A stretch of DNA of 64,000 nucleotides, taken from NCBI GenBank assembly GCA_020632875.1, contig JACKET010000010.1, positions 196,637-260,636 on the forward strand, in the 5' to 3' direction. The notes under the pieces were generated by a model. The model was not told where the DNA came from. It worked only from the letters and a program-made list of their open reading frames with translations, and made no database searches. Shown piece by piece: positions 8,574 to 16,341 of this stretch; position 1 is the first letter of the stretch, and each line of letters starts with the position of its first letter. The position numbers were made by a program, and so were the translations under genes. The DNA is from Alphaproteobacteria bacterium. Its GTDB lineage: Bacteria > Myxococcota_A > UBA796 > GCA-2862545.

Positions 8574-9056
8574 TCACCGGGAGCGCAGGGCGCGGAAGAA
8601 TTCCTTCAACTTCGCGCTGCACTCGTCGGCGAGTACGCCATCGACGACTTCGAAACGGTGGTTCAGACCGGGGAAGGCGGACAGATCCGCCAGCGTGCCG
8701 AGGAAGCCGCCCTTCGGGTCGGTGCATCCGAAGACGCACCGCTCGATGCGGGACAGCACCATGGCGCCGGCACACATCGGGCAGGGCTCGAGGGTCACGT
8801 AGACGGTGCACCCCTCGAGTCGCCAATCGCCGAGGGCCCGCGCCGCTGCTCGCATCGCGATCAGCTCGGCGTGGCCGGTGGGATCGGCGTCGAGCTGCCG
8901 TCGGTTGTGGGCTGTGGCCACGATCTGGCCACCCTTCACCACCACGGCCCCCACGGGGACCTCGCCCAGCGCAGCCCCGGCATCGGCCTGGACCAGCGCC
9001 TGCCGCATGAAGTGCGGATGCGCTTCGGAGGGGCGGGCGTTCGAGTCGTCGTTCAT
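8574..9056 (-). CDS. tadA: tRNA-specific adenosine deaminase (A34 to inosine)
   Basis: 160 residues from ATG at 9056. TadA deaminates the wobble adenosine of tRNA-Arg(ACG). The zinc and catalytic motifs are intact: HAELIAMR (His ligand and proton-shuttling Glu) and TLEPCPMCAGAM (two Cys ligands). The N-terminal helix HFMRQALVQADAGAALGEVPVGAVV and the C-terminal helix KLKEFFRALRSR are typical. Transcription runs on into the two tRNA-Ser genes and the SRP RNA, so all four may share a transcript. Confidence 0.95.
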   Translation of the reverse strand: MNDDSNARPSEAHPHFMRQALVQADAGAALGEVPVGAVVVKGGQIVATAHNRRQLDADPTGHAELIAMRAAARALGDWRLEGCTVYVTLEPCPMCAGAMVLSRIERCVFGCTDPKGGFLGTLADLSAFPGLNHRFEVVDGVLADECSAKLKEFFRALRSR

Positions 9057-9224
9057 CGCGTCAAAGATCGCCGGCGCGACGCGCCGTGAGCACCAGAGCA
9101 GGTACCCGTCGACCCATCTCACGTCAAGGGGAAGAGGGCGAGCGACCCGGGTGTCTCGATGGGGTCGCGCGCGTCGCTTGTATGGGCTCCCGCATGCCCA
9201 TACGCTTTCTTCCTGGGGGTTCCC

Positions 9225-9983
9225 ATGACAATCGTCCGGGTCGCGGCCGTCGCCGCCCTGAGCCTGCTGTTCTCCGATGCCTGGGCGGGCACGATCTCGC
9301 TCACCACGTCCGACGCGGTCACCCTGTCGGCCGAGCACCAGGGGCGGGGCGATCGCGGGGTGATCCTCGTGCACGGCAGCGGGGGCGACCGCAGCGGCTG
9401 GGCCGACATCGCGAAGGGTCTGGCGGGCGCCGGGCTGCAGGTCGTGAACGTCGACCTCCGCGGCCACGGCGCGTCGAAGGGCGAGCCCGACCCGCTGAAG
9501 ATGCACGAAGACGTGCTGTCGGCCGCGAAGTACCTGCGCGGCAAGGGCGTGAAGCACATCATGGTCGTGGGCACGAAGCTCGGCGGCAACGTCGCTCTGG
9601 CTGCGGCCGCGGCCGACCCCGAGATCGAGAGCGTGGTCATGATCTCGCCCGCGCTGAACGCGAGCGGCGTGAAGGTCACGGCGTCGCTGCCGGCGCTCGG
9701 CGAGCGCAAGCTCCTGCTCATCGCCGGCGAAGACGACACGCTGTCGAAGAAGGCCGTGAACCTCATCGACAACGAGATCGACACGGGCACCGTGATGGTG
9801 CTCGATTCCGGCGGGTCCGGGATGGCCCTCGTGAACCGCGCGTCCGACCTCGAGACCACCCTGATCGCGTGGGGCAAGGGCTCGACCGACGGCAACGCGA
9901 TCACCGATCCCAAGGCCTCCGTGGGGTCCGGCGACACCTCTGCGATGGAGACCACCGGGACGAAGCTGGGTGAACGTCGCTGA
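9225..9983 (+). CDS. Exported alpha/beta-hydrolase-fold protein lacking the catalytic Ser
   Basis: 252 residues from ATG at 9225, chosen because it begins a signal peptide (MTIVRVAAVAALSLLFSDAWA). The fold is recognisable: an HGSGGDRSGW oxyanion region, NVDLRGHGAS after strand 4, and LLIAGEDDTL at the usual acid position. The nucleophile elbow reads VGTKLGGN, so the GxSxG serine is a Lys. No His follows in the usual place (VLDSGGSGMALV). It is therefore probably not a hydrolase and may act as a binding protein. Its end overlaps the following GTG start by 14 bases. Confidence 0.75.
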   Translation: MTIVRVAAVAALSLLFSDAWAGTISLTTSDAVTLSAEHQGRGDRGVILVHGSGGDRSGWADIAKGLAGAGLQVVNVDLRGHGASKGEPDPLKMHEDVLSAAKYLRGKGVKHIMVVGTKLGGNVALAAAAADPEIESVVMISPALNASGVKVTASLPALGERKLLLIAGEDDTLSKKAVNLIDNEIDTGTVMVLDSGGSGMALVNRASDLETTLIAWGKGSTDGNAITDPKASVGSGDTSAMETTGTKLGERR

Positions 9984-11226
9984 CCTGACGATCCCGGCGC
10001 CCATCCGCGCCCTCGCCGAAGACGTCCATCGCGCCGGCGGGCGCGCGTGGATCGTGGGCGGCGGGATCCGCGACCACCTGATGGGTCGCGTCGTGAAGGA
10101 CTGGGACGTCGAGGTCCACGGGGTCGAGACGCCCGCCCTCGAGCGCCTGCTGCGGCAGCACGGCTCGGTGAACGCGGTGGGGCGGTCGTTCGGCGTGTTC
10201 AAGCTCCGCCCGCGCGGCAGCCCGTCGAGCGACCCCGAGATCGACGTGTCGATCCCGCGCCGCGACAGCAACGCGGGGCCCGGCCACAAGGGGATCGCCG
10301 TCGAAGGCGACCCGTTCATGCCGCTCGAAGAGGCCGTGCGTCGGCGCGACCTCACGATCAACGCGCTGATGCTCGACATCCGCACCCACGCCATCGCCGA
10401 TCCGGCCGGCGGGATCGCGGATCTGCAGGCCGGCCGCCTGCGCGCGGTCGACCCGCACACCTTCCTCGACGACCCGCTCCGCGCGCTGCGGGTGGCGCAG
10501 TTCGTCGCCCGCACGGGCTTCGAGCCGGACGCCACCCTGCTCGACCTCTGCACCCGCGCGCCGCTCGAAGAGCTCCCTGCCGAGCGCATCCAGACGGAGT
10601 GGGAGAAGCTGCTCGTGCGCGGCGTGCACATCGCGCGGGGCCTCGCGGTGGCCCGCGACACCGCGATCCTGTCGCGCGTGTTCCCGGAGCGCGCCGATCC
10701 CGTCGAGCTCGACGCGGCGCTCGACGGTGCGAAGCTCCACCGCGCCGCGCTCGACGGCCTCGGGCGCCGCTGGGCGCTGATGCTCGCCGTGTGGCTGTCC
10801 CACACGCCGCTCGACGGGGCCCTCGCCACGCTCGACCGGCTCTGGCTCCACCGGGTCGGCGGATTCCCGACCCGCGAGCAGGTCGTCGGTGTGCTCCAGC
10901 ACCTCTCCGCTCCGGCCCGCACCGACGCAGAGCTCCGCCACCTGTCGGTGCACGCCGAGCTCCAGCTCGCGCTCCGCACCCGCGCGGCCCTCGCCCCCCA
11001 CGACGGCTGGGACGGCCCGCTGCACCGGGCCGGAGAGCTCGGCGTCCTCGAGCGTCGCCCCCCTCCCCTGCTCCAGGGCCGCGACCTGCAGTCCCTCGGG
11101 GCGCCGGCGGGTCCCGGCATGGGGGTCCTGCTCAAGGAGGCCTATCGGCTGCAGCTCGACGGCGTGCTCACGACGCGCGAGGGCGCACGCGCCTGGGCGG
11201 CCGAGCAGCTCGACGCCGCGCCGTGA
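9970..11226 (+). CDS. CCA-adding-type tRNA nucleotidyltransferase / poly(A) polymerase family
   Basis: 418 residues from GTG at 9970. The class II nucleotidyltransferase head is complete: GGGIRDHLMGR, the metal-binding DWDVEV, and RRDLTINALMLDI. A helical neck domain (PLRALRVAQFVARTGFE) follows. The enzyme adds or repairs the 3' CCA of tRNA, needed here because the adjacent tRNA-Ser(CGA) gene lacks CCA. The family also includes A-adding and poly(A) enzymes, and the substrate cannot be settled by eye. The gene ends 75 bases before a converging lipoprotein gene, with a hairpin between them. Confidence 0.88.
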   Translation: MNVADLTIPAPIRALAEDVHRAGGRAWIVGGGIRDHLMGRVVKDWDVEVHGVETPALERLLRQHGSVNAVGRSFGVFKLRPRGSPSSDPEIDVSIPRRDSNAGPGHKGIAVEGDPFMPLEEAVRRRDLTINALMLDIRTHAIADPAGGIADLQAGRLRAVDPHTFLDDPLRALRVAQFVARTGFEPDATLLDLCTRAPLEELPAERIQTEWEKLLVRGVHIARGLAVARDTAILSRVFPERADPVELDAALDGAKLHRAALDGLGRRWALMLAVWLSHTPLDGALATLDRLWLHRVGGFPTREQVVGVLQHLSAPARTDAELRHLSVHAELQLALRTRAALAPHDGWDGPLHRAGELGVLERRPPPLLQGRDLQSLGAPAGPGMGVLLKEAYRLQLDGVLTTREGARAWAAEQLDAAP

Positions 11227-11233
11227 CGCACGA

Positions 11234-11265
11234 ACGCCTCCGAGCCCGGGCGGGCGCGGAGGCGT
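11234..11265. terminator. Hairpin between converging genes
   Basis: Arms ACGCCTCCG (11234-11242) and CGGAGGCGT (11257-11265) form a perfect 9-bp stem with a 14-base GC-rich loop. There is no clear T-run on either side. The position between two converging stops suggests a bidirectional terminator. Confidence 0.5.
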
Positions 11266-11302
11266 GTCGAACAGCCACCCGGACGAACGCCCGGGAGACA
11301 GA

Positions 11303-12337
11303 CTAGAAGGCGCCACCCGTGGGGGTGGAGCGGGCGTCGCCGCAGTAGCACTTCTCGTCGTCGTTCTCGGGCGTGTAGTAGTCGCAGTCGAGGCCGGCTT
11401 CGCTCTTCGCGTCGAACTCGTCGGTGCAGAACGCCCGCATCGGATCGCCGGAGCAGAACCGCGCCTCGAAGTCTTCGGAGCGCGCCCACGACCGGTCGGC
11501 CTCGTACCCGTAGTAGACGAAGCCCTCGGCACCGCCGGGGATGGCCTCACCCATGATGATGCACTCTTCGTTCACGTGCTCGAGCACGCCGGCGATGGCC
11601 GGCGCGGCGCGTTCGATCAGCGGGTTGCAGCCACCGTCGGCGAGCAGCAGGCCCAGCGAGAGCCGGTTGTCGTCGGGGGGCAGCGAGAACACGTCGAGGG
11701 CGACGGTGTAGCTCACGCCCGGCTGGGTGTTCGAGATCGTGCAGTACTCGGGCGCCCCGCGGCCGGCGTGGGCCGTCGGGTTGAACGTCACGTCGGCGGC
11801 GATCGTGCAGGCGACCAGGTTGATCGGCACGGTGTTGCCGAGCGAATCCTGGTACTGCACCGCGAAGTTGCCCATCCGCTCGCCCTCGGTGCCCGTGTAG
11901 TACACGGAGAGGCCGGCGTTGAGGTCGACGTCGCCGTCGTCGTAGGGGTTGTCGGGGAAGCGCCACCGCGTGGTGGAGGCGCCACCCTGGGTGCCGACCG
12001 CCTGGTTCCAGTACACGAGCTCGGGATCGGCGAGCACGCAGACGGAGCCGCCGGTGCCCTCGAAGTTGAACGTGAGGCCGGAGACCGCGGCATCGCCCGA
12101 CGGGCCGAGCTCGACGTAGACGGTCGCGCCGCGCACGGCTTCGACCGCTTCGTTCACGTCGGGCGTCGTGTCGTCGTCGACGGGCACGACCACGGGGATG
12201 ATGGGGCCACCGCCCTCGGCTTCGATGTGGAGGACCGCGGGGACCCCATCGATCGCGCCGGGGAACAGGAAGTCACCCGAGAAGCTGCAGCCGGCCACGA
12301 AGGCCAGGGCCGCGAGACCAACAGTCTGGATTCGCAT
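11303..12337 (-). CDS. Lipoprotein of unknown function in the Oar-like receptor operon
   Basis: 344 residues from ATG at 12337, chosen because GAGGA sits 8 bases upstream; an ATG at 12352 is the alternative. The signal MRIQTVGLAALAFVAGC ends in a lipobox with Cys at 17. The mature part is beta-rich and Gly/Asp-rich with several Cys near the C-terminus (CYCGDARSTPTGG), consistent with disulfide-bonded extracytoplasmic domains. I do not recognise a family. It is third after the TonB receptor and another lipoprotein, with 1-10 base spacings, so it is probably a surface partner of that receptor. Confidence 0.8.
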   Translation of the reverse strand: MRIQTVGLAALAFVAGCSFSGDFLFPGAIDGVPAVLHIEAEGGGPIIPVVVPVDDDTTPDVNEAVEAVRGATVYVELGPSGDAAVSGLTFNFEGTGGSVCVLADPELVYWNQAVGTQGGASTTRWRFPDNPYDDGDVDLNAGLSVYYTGTEGERMGNFAVQYQDSLGNTVPINLVACTIAADVTFNPTAHAGRGAPEYCTISNTQPGVSYTVALDVFSLPPDDNRLSLGLLLADGGCNPLIERAAPAIAGVLEHVNEECIIMGEAIPGGAEGFVYYGYEADRSWARSEDFEARFCSGDPMRAFCTDEFDAKSEAGLDCDYYTPENDDEKCYCGDARSTPTGGAF

Positions 12338-12351
12338 CGTCAGGGTCCTCA

Positions 12352-13287
12352 TCAGTCGATCTGCCAGTTGATCCAGATCTCCGGGAGGTCGTCCGGGCTC
12401 TGGTAGATGTAGCCGTAGTCGCCGGTCGCCTCTTGCTGGCCCGCGACCCAGTCGCCGCGGTTCAGCCGAACCGACGGACGGTTGAGCAGGTCCTGGTACA
12501 CGGCCCCTGCACGGAAGTCCTCGGCGTACTCGTCGACCTGGCGGCCACGCGTCGAGTCGCAGGTCGAGAACGCACCGTCGCCGGGCGCCGGCGAGTCCAT
12601 GAAGGCCCACAGCGTGAAGCCCTGGCCGTCGGCGTTCGTCGCGTACTCCTGCTGCCAGATGAGGAACTCGCCCTCGAAGTTGCCGTCGGTGCGCTCGACG
12701 AAGTCGAGGTCTTCGTGATCGAGCACGCCGTCTTCGTTGCGGTCGCTGGTCACCGTCAGCCCGATCTCGGCGTCACTCGTGTAGTTGAGCGTCGAGAAGC
12801 AGGTCTGGCGGATGAGCTCACCCGACGTGATGGGCTGGTCGTAGATGTCCTTGATCGGGCTCTCGAGCGTGTCGGCGAACCAGTCCGCCATCTCCTGGAA
12901 GTCGTAGAAACGACCGGAGGGGATGCGGCACGCCATGTCCTTGAGGCAGGCGCTGCGGAAGGTGCCGATGGTGGTGCCGCCATAGGGGTAGGCGTCGCCG
13001 ATGCTGAGATCGGCGCTGAACAGCGGACCGACCTCGGGGTGCGGGTAGCGCTGGACGGTGTCCTCGGGCTGCACCGACGGGTACAGGCCGACGTAGACGG
13101 GGCCGATGAGGCGCACGTCGGTGACCTCTTCGACGGTGCCGTCGGAGCGCTGGAAGGTGCGGGTGGCGGCCTCGCGGGGGATGACCACCGTGCCCGTCAT
13201 GTTGCGGATCTCGAGACCCTCATCCCAGGCGCAGCCCGTGGCGAGCGCGGGGAGGAGGAGGCCGAGAGCGATGCTGGTGCGGAACAT
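12352..13287 (-). CDS. Lipoprotein of unknown function directly downstream of an Oar-like receptor
   Basis: 311 residues from ATG at 13287. The signal is MFRTSIALGLLLPALATGC with Cys at 19. The mature region has conserved-looking beta segments (DVRLIGPVYVGLYPSVQPED) and an EF-hand-like loop (TSDRNEDGVLDHEDLDF) that could bind calcium. The function is not recognised. It starts 10 bases after the receptor stop and its own stop touches the next lipoprotein, so the three genes form an operon. Such a receptor/lipoprotein pairing recalls nutrient-uptake complexes, but no SusD-type motif was seen. Confidence 0.8.
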   Translation of the reverse strand: MFRTSIALGLLLPALATGCAWDEGLEIRNMTGTVVIPREAATRTFQRSDGTVEEVTDVRLIGPVYVGLYPSVQPEDTVQRYPHPEVGPLFSADLSIGDAYPYGGTTIGTFRSACLKDMACRIPSGRFYDFQEMADWFADTLESPIKDIYDQPITSGELIRQTCFSTLNYTSDAEIGLTVTSDRNEDGVLDHEDLDFVERTDGNFEGEFLIWQQEYATNADGQGFTLWAFMDSPAPGDGAFSTCDSTRGRQVDEYAEDFRAGAVYQDLLNRPSVRLNRGDWVAGQQEATGDYGYIYQSPDDLPEIWINWQID

Positions 13288-13297
13288 CGGGTGTCTC

Positions 13298-16072
13298 CTA
13301 GAACTCGTAGATGGCGCCGAGCTGCAGGCGGAAGGGATCCTGCCGGTTCAGCAGCACGTAGCGGTTGGTCTGGGCGATGAAGTTCTGGCTGACGAAGCCG
13401 CCCGCGCGGTTGTTCGTGATGTTCTGCGCCTCGACGGACAGCTTGAGGCGGCCCTTGCGCACGTCGAACACCTGCTGGAAGCGGACCGAGAGATCCCAGA
13501 AGCCGGGCTCGCGGGTGTAGGTGCCGCGGGGGCGCTGGCGCACGCCGAACCCACCGTTGACACCGACGTTGCTCCAGTAGGCCCGGTCGATCGGGTAGCC
13601 GGAGGCGCCGACGAAGAACAGGCCGATCTGCTGGGTCCAGGGGTCGGTGGGGAGGTCCCAGATGCCGATGACCCGGACGACGTGGTTCTGCGCGTTGAGC
13701 AGGTTGCCGTAGTTGTACTGGGTCTGCGGGTCGTTCGCGAAGGAGCCCGAGAGCGCCGAGTTCGAGGAACCGAAGGCCTGCGAGTACGTGTAGATGATCT
13801 GGCCACCCCAGCGGCGGGCCACGACCTTGCGGGCCGAGAGGTCCCACTGGAAGACATCGCGCTTGGCGAGCTGCGGCGTGCGGATGCGGAACCGGTTCGT
13901 GTCGGGGTCGCCGAAGCGCGAGCCGATGTTCGTGCTGCCGTTCTCGTCGTAGATGATGTTGATGTCGTCGAACTCGAAGATGTTCCGCGTGAACTTGCCG
14001 CTCATCGAGGAGGACAGGGCGAAGTCGGTGATGACCTCGCGCTCGAGGATGAGGACGAGCTCGTCGGTGCGCGGGTTGCGCAGCGTGTCGTGCGACGTGT
14101 TGAAGTTCGTCGCCGGGTCGTACTCGTAGTTGAGCGTCTGGTTGTTCAGGAAGCCGGTGCCGTTCGCCGAGCCGAAGTACTCGCCCAGGAAGAGCTTGGC
14201 GCCGTAGCCGCTCTGGCTGGTGAAGTCGGCGACGGAGAGGCGGCCGGTGTCGTTGAACCGACCGTAGCCCGTGGCGATCTTCGTCTTCTGGTCACCCCAG
14301 GGATCCCAGGCGGCGAACAGGCGGGGACCCCACATGTTCGCGGAGAGCACGGGCTCGCCGAGGTCGTTCCGCATGACGGAGTTGTCGAAGCGGGTACCGT
14401 AGTTGATGGTCAGGTTCGGGACCGGCTTCCAGCTGTCTTGCAGGAAGAAGTTGAACTGGCTGCCCGTCGTACGGAACTTGATGGGCTTGCTGTACTCGAC
14501 GTAGAAGTAGTTCGCGAACGACTCGGGGTCGAAAGGCACCGCGAGGAGGTCGTAGTAGACGAGGTTGCCGTTGATGCCCTGGGTCTGGTCCCAGATGAGC
14601 TGGCTGCCTTCGACGCCGAACTTGAAGTCGTGCGTACCGCCCAGGGGGTCTTCGATGGCGAGCAGCGACAGCTTGCTCGACAGGTTGAACCGGAAGCGGT
14701 CGTCGAAGTAGTACTGGATGTTGTTGACCGAGTCGAAGGCGCCGAACTGGCCGATGCGACCGGGGGTGTACCAGTCGATCTCGCCCTCGGCCTCGTCGAC
14801 CTGGCACTTGTTCTGGACGCGGTCGCGGTTGTGCGTACACGGCACCGAGGAGGCCTCGATGAAGGACTTCTGGAAGGTGAAGACCGTGTCGAGGTTGGTC
14901 TCGGGCGACAGGAACCACTGCCAGCGAGCCGACGTGACGGCGCCACCCTGGGTCTGACGGCCCTGGGAGTCGTCCTTCAGGAACGGGCTGCCCTGGTAGG
15001 TGTTGTCGATCGTGGTCGGGTCCATCTGGAGGAACGCGGTGAAGCGGTGCTCGGAGGACGGCTGGACGGTGAGCTTGCCGAGCACGTAGTGCGCGTCGAA
15101 GTCACGGCTCTGGGGCGTGCCCGAGACGGCGATCAGCGAGCGGCTGTGCTGGTAGGACAGGATGAAGAAGGCCTTGTCGCGGATGACGGGGCCCTTCACG
15201 ATCGCGCCGATCTGGATGGTCTGGAAGGTGTTGTCCCAGCCGTTCGGGGCCAGCGTGGTGCCGTCGGCGGAGATCCGCTCGTCCATCCGGGGGCGCCAGT
15301 CGCCGTTCGTGTAGAAGACCGAGGAGTTGAACTCGAGGTTGTTCGAGCCCGAGTCGGTGACGACGTTCACGACGCCGCCGAGCGACACGCCGTACTCCGG
15401 CATGTAGCCGCCGAGGAGGACCTCGATCTGCTGGATCGCGTCGAAGTTGAAGTTGACCGAGAACGTGCCCGTGACGGGGTCGGTGATGTTGGCACCGTCG
15501 AGCATGTAGGTGTTCTCGTTCTGGGCCGCGCCACCGATGTTCGGGTTGCCGCCCTGGCCCGTGCCGACCGCGACGCCGGCAGCCTGCTGCACGGCGGTCT
15601 GGTAGGTACGACCGGAGGGCACGCGCTGCAGGAACTCCTTCGTGAGGACGGAGCCGCGCGAGGTGGAGCTCGTGTCGACGGCCTTCTCCTTCGCCTCGAC
15701 GACGATGACCTCGCCGGCTGCGACGGTGACGGTCAGCGCGTACTCGCGGGAGATCTTGATCGGCACGTTCTCGACGAGCGCTTCACCCGCGGGGCTCTTC
15801 ACCTCGACCTTGTAGTTCGAGGCCGGCGGCAGGTCGGAGAAGACTGCGATGCCGGACGAGCTCGTGGTCTTCATCTGAGCGCCGCCGGGGAGGCTGGGGC
15901 TCGAGAGGGTGACCTCGGCGTTCGGGATCTCGAATTCATCCGAGTCCACGACGGTGACCCGCAGCGAGCCCGTGGTCTGGGCGAGCGCGGGGGACGCGAC
16001 GAGAAGGGCGGCAAAGGCTGCGAACAACCTAAGCAACCGCGGAATTGGGAGCTGGATGCGGATCGTGTCCAT
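13298..16072 (-). CDS. Oar-like TonB-dependent outer-membrane receptor with N-terminal carboxypeptidase-regulatory domain
   Basis: 924 residues from ATG at 16072, after a GGGGGAC ribosome-binding site. A signal peptide ends near PALAQ (about residue 32). Residues 35-110 form a carboxypeptidase-regulatory-like beta sandwich (TTGSLRVTVVDSDEFEIPNA). A plug domain follows (ENTYMLDGANITDPVTGTF, GYMPEYGVSLGGVVNVVTDSG) and then a long 22-strand-type barrel ending in an aromatic residue (LGAIYEF). Oar-like proteins in myxobacteria act in export or uptake across the outer membrane. It is a close paralogue of the gene at 16342-19098, with motif-for-motif agreement throughout. Two lipoproteins follow in the same operon. 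Confidence 0.9.
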   Translation of the reverse strand: MDTIRIQLPIPRLLRLFAAFAALLVASPALAQTTGSLRVTVVDSDEFEIPNAEVTLSSPSLPGGAQMKTTSSSGIAVFSDLPPASNYKVEVKSPAGEALVENVPIKISREYALTVTVAAGEVIVVEAKEKAVDTSSTSRGSVLTKEFLQRVPSGRTYQTAVQQAAGVAVGTGQGGNPNIGGAAQNENTYMLDGANITDPVTGTFSVNFNFDAIQQIEVLLGGYMPEYGVSLGGVVNVVTDSGSNNLEFNSSVFYTNGDWRPRMDERISADGTTLAPNGWDNTFQTIQIGAIVKGPVIRDKAFFILSYQHSRSLIAVSGTPQSRDFDAHYVLGKLTVQPSSEHRFTAFLQMDPTTIDNTYQGSPFLKDDSQGRQTQGGAVTSARWQWFLSPETNLDTVFTFQKSFIEASSVPCTHNRDRVQNKCQVDEAEGEIDWYTPGRIGQFGAFDSVNNIQYYFDDRFRFNLSSKLSLLAIEDPLGGTHDFKFGVEGSQLIWDQTQGINGNLVYYDLLAVPFDPESFANYFYVEYSKPIKFRTTGSQFNFFLQDSWKPVPNLTINYGTRFDNSVMRNDLGEPVLSANMWGPRLFAAWDPWGDQKTKIATGYGRFNDTGRLSVADFTSQSGYGAKLFLGEYFGSANGTGFLNNQTLNYEYDPATNFNTSHDTLRNPRTDELVLILEREVITDFALSSSMSGKFTRNIFEFDDINIIYDENGSTNIGSRFGDPDTNRFRIRTPQLAKRDVFQWDLSARKVVARRWGGQIIYTYSQAFGSSNSALSGSFANDPQTQYNYGNLLNAQNHVVRVIGIWDLPTDPWTQQIGLFFVGASGYPIDRAYWSNVGVNGGFGVRQRPRGTYTREPGFWDLSVRFQQVFDVRKGRLKLSVEAQNITNNRAGGFVSQNFIAQTNRYVLLNRQDPFRLQLGAIYEF

Positions 16073-16201
16073 TTGTCCCCCGGGCGCGCCAGAACGGCCC
16101 TTGTTCCTGGTCAACTGAAGAATTTGCCCGGGATGAAATACCCGGCGCAGAACGGCGTAGAAGTACAGGATCCGGCCCTTCCAGTCAACCAATTTCATGG
16201 T

Positions 16202-16251
16202 CTGGACGGGCTCTGAGACCCGGGGGGTGAGACCCCGGGCAATCCGTCCAG
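16202..16251 (-). terminator. Two-tier inverted repeat downstream of the second Oar-like gene
   Basis: Outer arms CTGGACGG (16202-16209) and CCGTCCAG (16244-16251) enclose inner arms CCCGGGG (16219-16225) and CCCCGGG (16233-16239). Both tiers are perfect. It lies in the 269-base gap after the stop at 16342, so termination or mRNA-end protection is likely. No T-run follows. The rest of the gap shows nothing clear. Confidence 0.5.
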
Positions 16252-16341
16252 TGCGGCTCCTCCGAGCGGCGTTAACGCCGAGGTGTGGATCCGTGTGCGA
16301 TCCTCTGCCCGATCGCCCGGGGAACATCGGCCAGCACGGGA

